Assembly (NCBI GenBank): GCA_019155185.1
Contig: CM032804.1
Coordinates: 6,792,492-6,856,491, forward strand
From: Beaufortia kweichowensis
Lineage: Eukaryota; Chordata; Actinopteri; Cypriniformes; Gastromyzontidae
Reading direction: 5' to 3'
Length of the DNA: 64,000 nucleotides
The notes under the pieces were generated by a model. That model was not told the DNA's origin. It did not search any database and saw nothing but the letters and a program-made list of their open reading frames with translations. Shown piece by piece: positions 51,401-63,985 of the stretch. Each line of letters starts with the position of its first letter. Within the stretch, counting starts at the first letter, position 1. Position numbers and translations under genes: made by a program.

Positions 51401-54400
51401 AAAGGTTTTTTTCTGCAACTGTAAGTTGTGTGTTTTTTGCAATCCCCTGGGACTGGACAACAGGAAGTAAGTGGCGTTGAACCAGACCTGCTGTAATAAC
51501 AATAGTCTCTGACAAACAGCATTTTGAAAATCTACAATCCAACTAAAAGTAGTAAAAACATTGCTGTAATAGAATAGATTTGGCTATGTATATACATGAT
51601 ATAAGTGCAGGTTTACGCCTGTGTAAACATCTGTTCATGTGCCGGCAACACCCTCATGTTCATAAAACATCACCTGTATTTTTCCAGCTTTTCTCTTTGT
51701 CTGTTTTTCTTATAGCATAAGCTCAGGCTGTAGCAGTGCATCGCAGATGCAGGGATAATGCATAATACATTTTAGTCTTGGATGCTTTGAAGAATGGTTT
51801 GCAGCTTTTACAGAGACAGAGCAGATGATGTGAGAAGTAGATGGGCCGGTTTGAATCGTTGGACTTGAACAGTCTGCTGATGATGCTGCACTGAGCTCAT
51901 GGGAATCATGGGAAAGTGGGACAGCACTGATAGAGGGTGTAGAGGAATGGAGAAACATACACATACACCAGCACAAACCTGCATGTTGAACCTTATTTTC
52001 AGTTCTGTTTCTCCTCCGTTCTTTATTTTTATCTTTAACACCTACAGCTCTGCTTCTCTGTGTATAATGACAGCTTTCACACTTTTCACACATATGCTTA
52101 TATATATACATACAGAGGCAGCATGCATGTGTAAAACCTCTCATGTGCTGCTCTGAAAGTGTGAAAATGCTTGTCAAAATATTCACCATTGATTAGACCT
52201 TCATGTCACCCGCCTGAAGCAAGAGCTCACTGCAGATGTGAGTGTATGAGACATGTTGAGTGAGAAAGTGATTTAGATATTTCATCATTTAACAGTCATA
52301 AGACTAATGTTGTAATTGAAATTTATTTTTCATAATAATCTAGGCGTTTAACACTATGCTTATCCCTGGATTAACGTTGGATTAGCAGTTAGATTATGTT
52401 TTAACTACAGCTTCTTTTTTAAAGAAATTTTAACACTAGGTTATGTAATGTTTCCTTCAGGTATAATAATAAACCCGGGTTAATGATATCAAATGTTAAA
52501 AGCTCTTGAACTCTAAAAATCCTGGGTTATTTATGAACCCCCATGATTGGGTCAAACAGGGAAAAACATTATTATTGGATTATTTTAGCCCAAAATGTTG
52601 GGTTGGTTTAACCCATGGTTGGGTCAAATATGGGCATTTTGTAGATTATTAAACCCAAAGGTTGGGCTTGTTTCTGTTTGACCCAACCATGGGTTAAAAA
52701 ACAACCCAGCATTTTTTTTAAAGTGTGCTTTTTTATTTGTTTTGCACCATTTCTGTCCAATCAGACCTTAAATATTGTAACTGGCAATAAATTATTTTGC
52801 ATAACTCTCTTGAAAGTCTTCGTTATAATGTTTTACTGTGATTTTGACGATGTACTAAATGGTAAGCTTTATGGTTTGAGTCTAGGAACATAATTTTAGG
52901 ACATCATTTCCTATATGTCTGACAACATCTAAAAAACAAAAACATTTTAAAGAACATAAAAATGTTTCCAAGGCATCAGATTGGGTTTGGTATAGAAACA
53001 CTGTCAGGCTTTTGGGCCATGTGAACATTGCCTGATTTGTTCCCAAGCATCACATGACCCATCTTGATTCACTTACGTTTCTTATTTATCTATTTGCTTT
53101 ATTTACTGTCGTGCCTAAATGAGCAGAGGGCTAATTATCTGTAATTGTGCATGAAAATAGTATTATCCAGCAGGGCTGAGGATAGGCTTAAGATAACCGC
53201 GTCGGTACACTTGCACACTCTGCTCGATGTCACGGCTGTGGGACGGCTCAGCTGAATAGTTTCCTAGCAACAACCTAGAGAGCGAGGGAGGGAATGTGTC
53301 AGGAGTAAGGGAGGTGATTTGCTTGGGAGGAGTGGCTAAAAACCCGACAACTGTTGCCAGATCAGTAGCGTCTCTGTATGTGTGTGGCTGGACGTGCATG
53401 ATCGGTCGGTGTAGGACACGGTGAGCGTGCGTGAGGAGTGTATGTGTATGTGGTTTAGGATCATTTGGAGCAGTGCTCGTGAGGCGTCTTCCGTTCGGTG
53501 GATGTACTGAACCCACACGACCACAGGAAGACAATCTGCCCGGAGGAATTTGATTTCACCTGTTGGACTGTGGTGAGGGTGGGGATCCTGGAGGGAGACG
53601 GGGATTCCTGGATGTCCTCAGCTGATGGGGGCAGAGAGGATGGAGAAGGTGGATCTTCAGTATTGAGCGGCGGGGTAAGAAAGACACTGCGCTTTGATCA
53701 GAAATGGGAGAGAGAGAGTGCTGAAGGGGAAACTAGCATGAGGGAACGAATGCTGCGGCCAAGTGAAGTCTATTGTCAATGCTCAACATCATGGCTCATC
53801 TTTCTATCTATTCTCAAACCTCTTTCCTTTTAAAGATCAATGTAGATGACATTTATAATAGTCTTTCAGCATACATTATCTTCTTCATTATATGATGCTT
53901 GTCAAATGTAAACTGTTTTTGTTTCACCAACGCCAACGTGGATAATAGTGTGTTTTGACATCTAGTGACTTCATTCGTTGAATTTTTAACATGTAAGTGT
54001 AGAATTACAAGATCAGCTGAGGTTTGGTACATGATCTGGAGGATCCAGGCAATGTGCTGGAATTCAGTATGTCTCTTTCTGAAAGACTACACCTGCACTT
54101 ACACGACAAGTTGAATGAATGACCAGAGCCAGGCTGGATTGTGTGGTAATCTGTTGTGAAGGGAAAGAGGTCATGCTATTGAAATGCTAATCAGATGTGT
54201 GAGGGACTATATGTGCGGCTGGACTGTGTGTATCCATGTGCTGATGCATGTTCGACGGTGTGTGTGTTCTCATCTGGCTTTGCCTGCCGAAAAAATGTGG
54301 TGACCCAGTTGTTCTCTGCTTTTTCTTCTTAAGTGCCTAATTGGCAAAAGTATATGAGTACTTGTTTGTTTTTTGCCTGTTATGAAGTGAAATGGAACTA

Positions 54401-57400
54401 ATAATCTAGAAAAACCAGCAGACTAATTGATTGTTTTATTAGGTTGTGCTTGTCCTCATAAACTTTAACAGTTAATTCTCTGTCTCTTGGGAACATGGCT
54501 AACGGTGTGGTCTGGGAGGGCAGTTTCTGGGGGTTGGGGGTTGTCTAAGCAGAGACATGTCTAAAGTGGTTAATGGGGGGAGGCATTATGCAGTTTTGAA
54601 TGCAGCTAAAAGTTGGATGGGAGTATATAAGAGGTAATAGGAGATATTGGGAGTGTTGGGGCGGTTCGGGTGGACAGTTAATGACCACCTGCTGGTAATA
54701 TTGCTGCGTCTATATTCGTTTTTTTTAAATGTGTGTTTTGGTGAGTTTCTTAGTGTTTCTATGAAGTTATTTTTCTGGCAGAGGACGGTTTGGAAAGGTC
54801 AAGGAACAATAGCAAAGACGTCCGTTGAAATTCTTTCCCCTGTTGTCTTGGTGCTTGCTTTTACTCCTCTGCTGGCTTGTTTTGCCAGTAAGTCTGAGTC
54901 AGAATGTTATGAAACTTTTTAAACTTCATCCTCTGGGAAAATGACAAATATATACACTTGTTATGTGTCATTAGACAGCTGGAGTTGAGTCAATGCACAA
55001 ACCAATTACAAAGCAATTAGTGCTGAATCTCTCCTATACCATAAATGCAGCATATGAGTGATAAACACTGTATAAAATTCATTTTTATATCTTCACTGTG
55101 TCATACATATTTGAAATGTAATAAACTTTTGTCTTTAACTGTATCATGTAATGCATTAACATATTGGAATTTCAATACACATTCAGCACATGCTTATACA
55201 TTCCTATACTGAATTTTAATCATCACAATTATCATGTGAATGTCCGGGACATGTTTTCCCCTTTCAATACTGACATGTTTTTGTCAGTATTGTCTCCTTT
55301 TAATGATTAATGAATACCATTCATTATTATCATTCATCATTTAATGTAAATATCATAATGAAATGATAATGTCCATAGGTTAGCTCCAGTTAAACAAATT
55401 TAAACAATAAGGTAATGCAATACTATATAAGACATATTGAACAGCTAATTTTTGCTATTATTTGGTTTGTGTTACAACAAATTGATCCTATTCACAAAAA
55501 TGTGGTTGTTTTTGTCATAGCAAATTATGAATTTAACATCCCCCACTTAGAAAATAAAAATGACATTTCAGACGTTTCTGTAAAAGTAGTCCAGTATAAC
55601 TGGATAAGTGGATCCAGATCTTCTGTCTATTGCAGTTATGAGCAGATCTGACAGCTTAGATATTGATGTGCTATGAAACGCTGTTTCAGCCCTGATTATT
55701 GTGCAGCTAGAAGAGAATCGGAAGACCAAGGGCACTTTCTGTACTACCATTTTATAGACGCCATAATGCTAAGCCTTGCAAAACATATAATTTAGCGTTA
55801 TAGTTTAGACAGGAGGTTAATTGCAGTTTGGACACCCTAAAACCCAATAACATGGTGCATCCTAAACGCTTCCTCTAAGGATCTCTGCAGACAGAGAGAG
55901 AAAGAGAGAGAAAGACAGGGAGATGATGACATCATAACAGATCTTTTATAATAATCTGTACATATTTTCCTGTTATCAATATGTTACATTGGCTCTGAAT
56001 TGATTCTTTCAGGATCTTTGAACCATTGAATGAGGAGAAGTATTTTAGGCAATACTTACACTTTGTCTCAACATATCTTGCTTTTAGAGGGACTCCTACA
56101 CATATTGCATCACAATCAAGTAATTTACTTGGCACATTTACCAGTTTACCCTGCAGTTTTGATATTGTAACTGCAGCTTCAGATGGTCTTTCTATGTGTG
56201 TTGGTTGAATTAATGACATCAAGGTCAATAGGACTTCAAAGGTGTTTTGCATCGATATCGTCCAGAGAAAGGTGACAGCCCTCGGTTCTAAAGCCCTGAG
56301 CGCTGGATTATGACTCATGTCTCCCTGTAAATCCACACTGTCTTTTGTCTGCTGACTGTGTGTAGGCAGCGAGCTGGCCAGCAATCCAGCTGCATCTCAA
56401 ACACAACCAACCAAGCGAACTTAATATGGAAAATGAGCAGTTAGTATGAATGTTCCCCTTCATACCTGTGTGGAGATGATTCAGAATATTATCAAAGTCT
56501 CCAAAAATAGCTGTCAGCCTTGTTGATTAATAAATGTATAGTTGTTCACTGACGACCAGCTAGACCAGAATGTAACCAGCACTAATAGAAAGTTCATATT
56601 TTTAGCAAGATTGAGTGAAATGTTTTACAGTCATGTATATGTACACTTGACATTTTATGTGGGCTACACTTGACTATGCTGGTTCTCTTTGAATAATAGC
56701 CAGCATTGAGTGCTGTGTGTTTATTTGTGTGGGTTGCTGTAATCTTGAGATGAATGATCAGCAGGAAAATAGATTAAGAGCAAAAAATGAGATCGTATCT
56801 ACAAATTAACGAAAATGATTGCTCCAATCTTACAAAGGAAACAAGCAATAATGTATGCGCCCTGTCTCTGTGTGCTCTGTTTCATCTATTCATGTGTGAT
56901 GATGTGCGAGACACTGGAGGTGGGATGCTTCATCACACCATGCTCTCTATTTCCATTCTCCTCTTGGACTTCACAGACAAAAACTTCTCTATTATTTATA
57001 GATCAAAATGCTGTGGGGACATGTTGTGCTTTGCAATGTTTTTAGACATAATCTAAGCTAAAAAAAATAACAACTTGCTATCAAGCACATTTAATAGTGT
57101 GACATATAGTGTTATTGAGTCCCGGGACTCCCAGGATACTGATTGTGAAAATGTAAAAAAATTAGAATTTTATGATCTGTTATGTAAGTATGTATTATCT
57201 AATTTACATAATATATGCTTTTTATTGTTAAAGATGTTACCATAGATGTGAATGAAGGGCATTTCGCTTAGCTAGGGAATATGTTGTTAATGTTGTTACA
57301 CAAAAGAGCTTTTCCTGAGCACTTTCTAATGCAACAATGTCTTCATTACACCATCCACTCACACCCAACACTACAATACATCTCAACCTTATTCATTATC

Positions 57401-60400
57401 TCTCTGGTGGTAATACAAGCAGACATTTGAGATGGACTAGGCAGATTATAGTATACACTTGTTAAAGCTGATCTAAAAACTTTAAGCTGTGTAATAAAAG
57501 GAGATTGCCGTTGTTCAGTTAGAACACACAAAAGTGTGATTACACAATAAAAATCTATGAAATCCCACTTGCACTGCACTGCAAGTATACAGATGATTTT
57601 GATCGTCTAGTATATCACTATCTGGCTAAATGTTTAACAGTAGGAGTCACTTGCTTTTTAATAATGATTGTTCTTTACGTGGTAATGGGCAGGTCAGTAT
57701 ATCATAAACAATTTGGACACTTTGATATAATTTAGCACTTGATCTCCCAGATTTTGGATGCTTCTTAGATTTAAGTCTGTATTCTAGATTTCATGTAATT
57801 TAGTCTGTACTCAGCAATACTGCATGAAAGTATTGAGGTGTGGGTGTGTCAGCAGTACTACAGCACAACCGTATTAGTATATCTTAAAACTGATGTATGA
57901 ACTAGGGAATATGGGTTTTATTTTAATATAAAAAAAGCATAGAAAAAGAAAAGGCTCGAGGGAAATAAATCATACATTGTTATTATTTTGTAGTCGTTTT
58001 CCTGAGCTGTCTTTATAACCTTTGCACTTCTTTGCAATGCTAAGCTTTACACTCCAAACACAATTATGCAACATAAAGTTTTTAATGCATCTTTAATTAT
58101 ATATTTAAATATAGAAATACATCAATTAAACATCACTTTTGACCATGACTGTACATGTGTGATTTCATAACCGATTTCTGAAATGTGTGTATGCATACAT
58201 GTTTAGGATTAAATCAGTAACAGCATGTAAATAATGAATGTTAAGTCTATTGCAAACGGTGCAGTAAGGGGAGCAGATTCAGGTCGGTTTGGACCAGAAG
58301 GATCTGAATTTAGGACTCATTTATCTGGGCTCTCACTGCAGGAAACCCCCGCTTCTCATCTCACATTACTAAAGTCCGAGTGTATCTGAGAGCGCTACAT
58401 TCATCACAGTCTGTTCTCAGCAGGGAAAACCTCTATTATACTGTCAAAGCTTTACTGTAAGACCATGCAGATGTCAGTATCTTATCTGCTGTTATCTTCA
58501 AAGATGAAGTCCTGTAAGGTATCAAAGCTAAGCTCACGTCTATGGCTGGTCCTGTGATGTTTAATCCTGTGGCCATTATTTACATTTCCTTTCCTTAGGT
58601 GTAATAGACAAAAAAGCATTTTTCTTCAAAGACAGTTTTATATGGATGCTAGTGCACTGGATTAGATTAAGAAGGAGATCTGCTTTAGCTATCCTGCAGG
58701 TTTAGATGACTGGTTTCTGTTCACAGCAGTGCTTCCAGGTCTCTTGTGTCTGCCTTGTGTCACGGGTGGGGAGGTGAGCGAATACCGCACGTGACCTACA
58801 AAGGACGTTAACGGGGATTGCTGAAGTGTGAATGTGAGAGAGAATCGTTTCAGAAACAAGGTCGTGGATCATTTGGAATTGAGAATTTCTGTGCCATTTC
58901 TAATTGATATGTGAGCCCTAACCATTTTTCATGGCATCTTTTAGTAATTGTGGAGAAGATAAACTTGATAGTTAAATGATGCATTATGGGATAAATAAAT
59001 TGCTTGCTGTGACTGAGTATAATCTTCTCTATCATATTGGGTTGTATTGGGATTTCAAGTAATGTTTTGAAACAGATGGATGTGTATTCGTTTTTCCGTT
59101 GTTCCCCAGAATGGCTGCAGACTTCATGAGCAGCCATAATTTATGCATTAATGCATTAATGAAGCCTGAATAAATCTTCCAAGCCATGCAAACGTTGTGC
59201 AAATACAAAAATATTAAAAAGACTGTAAAGCAAATGTTTGCACACTTATGTTAAGACTCAGCAACATTTAAACAATCCTTCATTGTGTGATTAAAATTCT
59301 CCACTCTGTCTGTGAAAATAACAATGACACCGGGCACCAACAGAGTGCCATTGTCCTGCTGCCATTGAGATGTGACGTGAATTTTAATAAGTAATATTTT
59401 GGGCTGCACTTGTGTGTGTGATAACATTGATTTAAACAGTTTCCAAACCTTTAAGAGATTTTCACTGTGGGAGAGACACCGTATAAATTTCATTATCTTA
59501 CAATCCTTTCTGAGTCTATATTTAATTGCATCCTAAATGTACAGTGCATTTACAGTATACATTTTTTCAGTCCATACATTCTCTGGAAATCTTCTACCAG
59601 TTGATCTAGCTTCTCTTTCCTGTGTGTGGCTTGCCATTTCTTTGTCCATGAAAAGGTTTCACACCACTTCACTATGAGGGCCTTTGTCCTGTCCTTGCAT
59701 CTTCTGAGGTTAATGGTCAAAGTTGCCCTAACCTTTGACCTCTGCCTCTTTCTTTGTTGTATTCATTTCTCATTCCAATGAGTTAACCAGTTTATTTGCT
59801 AGTTTGAAACTCCCTGTTTTGTTGCATGTGAATAAGTTCATGATTTATCAGCAACATGACTTAACATCTATTTGCAGCATGGGGACGGAAGTGTGGGACC
59901 TCCGATCATCGTGTGCACACGGCCGTACCCAGAATGCCAGCTGTATTCTGATGAGGAAGGACTGGGCGGACGGGACGCGCAAGAGTCAGACATGGACAGT
60001 GCTGGAGACAGCGGAGCTGGATCAGAGGTGTCTGAAGGAGGTCGCCATGATGATGTTCTTCGTGGAAACAGGTCTGTATCACGGGCGATGTTTTGTTTCT
60101 CTGTGGTTTAGCACTACCTCATGTGACGTGTCCCTGTCTCTGTTTGCAGCTGTGGTCAGATGATTTCATCAGCAGCGGCTTCAGTGATCTCAGTGGAGGA
60201 ACAGTTTGAAGATTATGGAGAGGGAGAGGATGTGGACTTCACACCCAGCAGCCCCATGCCTGATGATGACACACGCACTAACGGTTTCTCTGACCTGGGC
60301 TCCTCCCTGCCTTCCAGGTGGGTACGCTGTCAAAAATGAGCTGTTTGGCCAGTTTGTATGGCATTTCACTAATTATTATTCTTTTTTACCAGACCTAACA

Positions 60401-63400
60401 TACTAACTATCAAATTACCCTTGCTTGAAATCTGTAACTATTCCAATAATCACAAAAAAAACAAGAAAATGCAGAAACAGAAAAATGCAAAACAGTCATT
60501 TTACAACCAGTTTAATTAACCATAATAATCCATTAAATCCTAGTGTTTTCGAGCATTATACACCCTCTCTCTAGTACGCCTTATTTTGTGTAATCTTTTT
60601 TATATAACCCTATGGATGTCACAAGCATGATATGAATACGGCATCGCTGGGTGTATGTAATCATATCATCATTTAAATACCATTTTCTTAGATCTTTTTC
60701 AAACTATGTAAAATGTTTTTGCAGTGCTGGTCAGACACCTCAGAAGATCAGGCATCTGTACAACAGTGAGCTGCTGGATGTCTACTGCTCTCAGTGCTGC
60801 AAGAAAGTCAATTTGCTCAATGACCTAGAGGCCAGACTTAAGAATCTCAAAGCTAACAGGTAAGAGTAGACAAACATTACACTGCAGGTACTGCATTTAA
60901 TATTGAACCTTTTCTAAATAGCCAATGGTGTAGGTTAATCACAGCCATAGAATTAGGTAGGTAGTTTAATGCTGGTGGTACTAGCAGGCGGTAGTGTTTA
61001 AACAAGTATTGCATTCATAAAATGTTCACCACACAATACAAATGTTAAAACTTTCATGTAGTGAAATCACTAAAAGCTTTCCTTTCGAAAAAAAAAGTCC
61101 CTGACCGACTGTGATATATGTTTATGTTGAAAAGGATGCTGTACTGTGCGCTCATAGCTGTGCTTTTTCCTGAATAAAACAAAGCTATTGACCAGTTCGA
61201 ATCAACTGGAACTAACTATTTTATAAAGCTGCAGTACATTACTTTGATTGGTGAAGAAGAAAAATCAGAGCAATGAGCAAGATATTGGCCCAATTTAGAA
61301 CAGCAAGCTTAGGGTAACAGTAAGGAAAGGTAATTTCACTTAAACCCATGTAATAAAAAGGGGAAAAAGTAACCTGCAGTTGTTTTCTTTCAAAGCGAGA
61401 TGACAAGAGTAACAAAAGTTATGGATTACAGCTATAACTAGACTAAAATTTTGTAGTGCAAGATGAGTCATAAAGACTTTTGGCCTATTTTTCAAATGAT
61501 TTGTTTAAGGTTAATTTTGTCAAGTTGAAGGTGAATGTGTGTGTAAATCTCCAGGTCTCCGAGTGACTGCTCTCTCTTCAGATCCTTTACCGTACGGTGT
61601 CTATAGTTCATGCTGAATGGTGTAGCGTTGCACTTTCAAATAAGATGTCTTAGTTGAACCATGTCGGTTTCTTCTAGATAAAGCGAGCTACAGTATATTT
61701 TTATGAGTCTCTTTAATCACTGTGGTCTGTCAAAACCAGAAGCTTTATCAGGAGAAGGGTTTCATGAGAGCACCGGTTACCATAGCAACAACGTTCCAGT
61801 CAGGGGTTTACTAATCTTTGTGAATGTTATCAGACACGGAGGAAAAACTGAGACTCTCAAAATAAGCCTGGGGTGTTTAAGTGGGTGTGTGTGGGGTGAG
61901 ATTTACCGGAAACTGCTGAAGTAATACTTTCATTATCATGAGGGTACCTAACAAACTTTAGTAGTTTGGAAGAGGCACTGCAATCTTTCATCTGTAGCAT
62001 GGCTGCAGTGCATCATGGGAGTGTTGGGGTTGCTGACACACTGAGGCATTATACTGCAGACAGAGAGGGTGCGTACAGTAAAGAGCTGTGTGATTTCCTG
62101 CTCTCTGTGTGAATAGGTATGATGAGGAAGTGGGATCATGTGGAATTTAGTTGCCTTTCGCATGATAATCCCTGGGCATTTTCATCTAAATGCTCAACCA
62201 CGTACTCTGCGGCTTAATGCAAAAACATTATTATGAAATATAAACCATACTAAACATTTATGTTACGAACACACATGCATTGACAGGAGATATTTTGTTG
62301 TTAAATGACAGGTTGAGAGTCCCCAAAAGATTTCTGATTATTTTGAACCAATGAAAACCAAACTTAAATGTTTATTTAGTGAATGTCCAGCTGCTTTAAC
62401 AGGTGACAACACATGACATTGATTTTTCAGCTGTCAAAACAAAATTTTGCTGTGGGTGTATCAGGCATGGTTTGCAAATTCTCTGCATGTGTCTTTGTGG
62501 GTTTGGTTGGGTATAAGTGCAGGAGAGTTGAGCAGTCTGGTCTCAGACCTGTGTGATGTAACAAAAGAAAGACTTTAAGGAATGACGTGGGTTACACAGT
62601 TATATAAACACAAGGTTTATAATTAGCATGCAGATATTTTATTTTTATCGAGGTGATTAAAGCTTGCTGATTATTAATCTCATGACCCAGGACAGGACCC
62701 AGGACATGTAATCTCATGACCCAGGACAAACTGACTGCAGCTTGGTTAGTTACGGCAAGAGTGAAACAGTAATTAGGTTTTAAACTAAAGCAGATAAACA
62801 CAACTGGAAATAAAAAACATTATGACTGCATTGCAGTGAAGGGAAATGAAGTTAATGTTTAGGTTATGGAATAAAGTTTTCAATGTTGGGATAATATTGT
62901 CAAACAGTATTAACTGGAAATTGTGATATTTCAAATAACTTTTAATATAAAAATATACAGTATGCTTATATGATTTTACCACTCATCAAAAGTGATTATT
63001 GAATACATTACCATATACTGATGTTATTTCTGGTAAGATCTGTGTTTTTCTTCTCAGGTGCAAAGTTAACCTCTCTAATTCTGCTTTTGTTTCATTTTAC
63101 AGCCCAAACAGGAAAATATCCAGTACCGCATTTGGTCGGTAAGTCTCTCATCTGTCTTCATTTCACAAGATTTGTGTAAAATTAGATTACAAAGTACAGT
63201 AAACATGTTCTCCTTCATTTTCTACAGCAAAGATAATCATTCCCTGCTGATTGAGTTTTTAGTAGTTAGCATACCCACTGCTAAGTCACTAACTGGCTTT
63301 AGAGAATCCAGTTACTCACTTAACTTGGCCTTAATCTAGTTCCTGAAATGGAAAAGAACCCTGTGATACCTGAACAAAATTCCAAGTTGTTTACCTGTTT

Positions 63401-63985
63401 TGTGCAACTATCGACAATTTTACATATTCTATATTTCATTTATTTTTTCCCGAAACATAGTGTCTTGTTCAAGATAAGCAAATAATTCAGATTGAAAGAT
63501 TATATCATTGCATTATTTTACGGTCTAATGTTTATAAGGTCCAGCATTAGTCAAAGCTGTTCTGGTTAGTTGCAGGAGATTCATATACCATTTTGTGACG
63601 TGTGTGTTTGTCTGTGTGGTCCACAGTCAGCTCTTCCATCACAGTAACTTCAGCAGCAGTCAGGGCAGTACAGAAGATCTGTTCAGAGACAGCATCGACT
63701 CCTGTGACATCGACATCACTGAAAAGGTCCTGAAAGTATCTCATAGAAAATCATAGTTCAATGTGAAATTTACTTAATATGGTAAATTACTATAAGAATA
63801 GAACAATAATTCAGATTTATTGCCGATATCCAGTGAGTGTGACTCAGAAAAGTGTGATTTAAAACTTTCATTCAAATGCAGGTAAGCTATTTGGAGAAGA
63901 AGATAACAGAGCTTGAGAATGACAGTCTGGCCAGTGGAGATCTGAAATCCAAACTTAAGCAGGAAAACACACATCTAGTTCACAG
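39466..63985 (+). CDS. rab11fip4: Rab11 family-interacting protein 4, N-terminal part (gene leaves the window on the right)
   Basis: Class II FIP: a Rab11 and Arf effector on recycling endosomes and the cytokinetic furrow. Exons: 39466-39618, 44013-44100, 45991-46076, 59878-60071, 60150-60317, 60725-60859, 63103-63138, 63627-63726 and 63882-63985, all GT-AG and phase-consistent, giving 354 residues so far (human total about 637). The first two exons carry two EF-hand-like segments (loop DDDADGYIRVEH, then DPNAHGRINFKD). An acidic linker follows, then EEQFEDYGEGEDVD, YNSELLDVYCSQCCKK, LLNDLEARLKNLKANSPNRK, ISSTAFGRQL, STEDLFRDSIDSCD and the start of the coiled coil VSYLEKKITELENDSL. These match FIP4 rather than FIP3. 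The C-terminal Rab11-binding domain lies outside. An alternative start exon lies at 53612-53674. Paralogue a or b is unresolved. Confidence 0.95.
41152..41199 (+). repeat. Dispersed teleost motif
   Basis: It reads catttacatttaggcattta then gctgacgcttttatccaaag, the best preserved of the three copies in the window. Confidence 0.7.
42805..42996. mobile_element. Foldback DNA element, diverged copy with both ends
   Basis: The left end has aaggtgtagttcaccaaaca and tttctgtcatcatttaccat. The right end has agaatgacagaatttaaatt and gtgtaaactcactttaa, the inverted counterpart. The interior is diverged from the 29266-29550 copy. Confidence 0.6.
44101..45990 (+). other. rab11fip4 intron 2
   Basis: A 1.9-kb intron. 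At about 45180-45250 there are repeated ttaacc-type words (cctagggttaaaggc, taaccctgggttaagcc) suggesting a decayed dispersed repeat. Nothing else is recognised. Confidence 0.5.
52516..52720. mobile_element. Inverted-repeat element with ctgggtt termini
   Basis: The left arm runs aaaaatcctgggttat then catgattgggtcaaa. The right arm is the imperfect complement, ending ttgacccaaccatgggtt then aacaacccagcattttt. Internal gttgggttggtttaacccat adds a nested palindrome. About 205 bases, non-coding. I recognise similar units as frequent in cyprinid genomes. Confidence 0.7.
53170..53611 (+). promoter_or_regulatory. CpG-rich candidate internal promoter of rab11fip4
   Basis: This is the only markedly CpG-dense stretch within the 13.8-kb intron (for example accgcgtcgg, gatcggtcggtg, cttccgttcggtgg). 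It directly precedes the candidate alternative first exon. A partial RFX-like box, gtttcctagcaac, lies at about 53260-53272. No TATA box. Promoter activity is inferred from composition and context. Confidence 0.5.
53612..53674 (+). CDS. rab11fip4: Candidate alternative first coding exon of rab11fip4 (EF-hand-less isoform)
   Basis: From ATG at 53612, 21 codons read MSSADGGREDGEGGSSVLSG then G, and the exon ends exactly at a consensus donor GTAAGA (53675). The phase (0) is the one needed to join exon 4 at 59878 (HGDGSVGPP...). The product would skip the first three exons and so lack both EF-hand segments while keeping the acidic linker and coiled coil. The ATG context is weak (T at -3), and a GTG-led upstream extension in the same frame is open, so the true start is uncertain. 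Short FIP isoforms are plausible for this family, but this one is inferred from sequence alone. Confidence 0.55.
55265..55292. repeat. Perfect 11-bp hairpin
   Basis: CAATACTGACA and its exact complement TGTCAGTATTG are separated by a 6-base T-rich loop. The stem is too short for a microRNA precursor. No function is apparent. Confidence 0.6.
60860..63102 (+). other. rab11fip4 intron 6
   Basis: A 2.2-kb intron. It contains the perfect X-box (61776-61789) and a local tandem duplication of about 30 bases at 62675-62728 (aatctcatgacccaggaca twice). Otherwise AT-rich without features. Confidence 0.55.
61776..61789. promoter_or_regulatory. Perfect RFX X-box
   Basis: GTTACCATAGCAAC fits the X-box consensus GTNRCC-N(0-3)-RGYAAC at every defined position, with a 2-base spacer. 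X-boxes of this type drive ciliary and neural genes through RFX factors. It lies in rab11fip4 intron 6, so it would be an intronic enhancer rather than a promoter. Binding is inferred. Confidence 0.6.
63139..63626 (+). other. rab11fip4 intron 7
   Basis: A 488-base intron; I see nothing in it beyond normal splice sites. Confidence 0.6.

Larger units (their letters stand above)
46077..59877 (+). other. rab11fip4 intron 3 (13.8 kb)
   Basis: The largest intron. It contains an inverted-repeat element at 52516-52720, a CpG-rich alternative first exon region (53170-53674), a perfect 11-bp hairpin at 55265-55292, and an AG|GT juxtaposition after a pyrimidine-containing tract at 48547-48550. Other open frames (46406-46822 plus, 51710-52189 minus) show no family resemblance. 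A purine-rich gagaga tract lies at about 55890-55920 and a tctctctt tract at about 48095-48150. Confidence 0.55.

Noticed and set aside
51710..52189. 159-codon minus-strand frame in rab11fip4 intron 3
   Set aside because: Composition is intron-like with many Cys/His/Ser; no recognisable domain or upstream promoter.
55265..55292. Hairpin as a microRNA precursor
   Set aside because: An 11-bp stem with a 6-base loop is far too short.
61190..61215. T-arm-like sequence (agttcgaatcaact) suggesting a tRNA
   Set aside because: No A box, acceptor stem or anticodon arm can be drawn upstream; it is a chance small palindrome.
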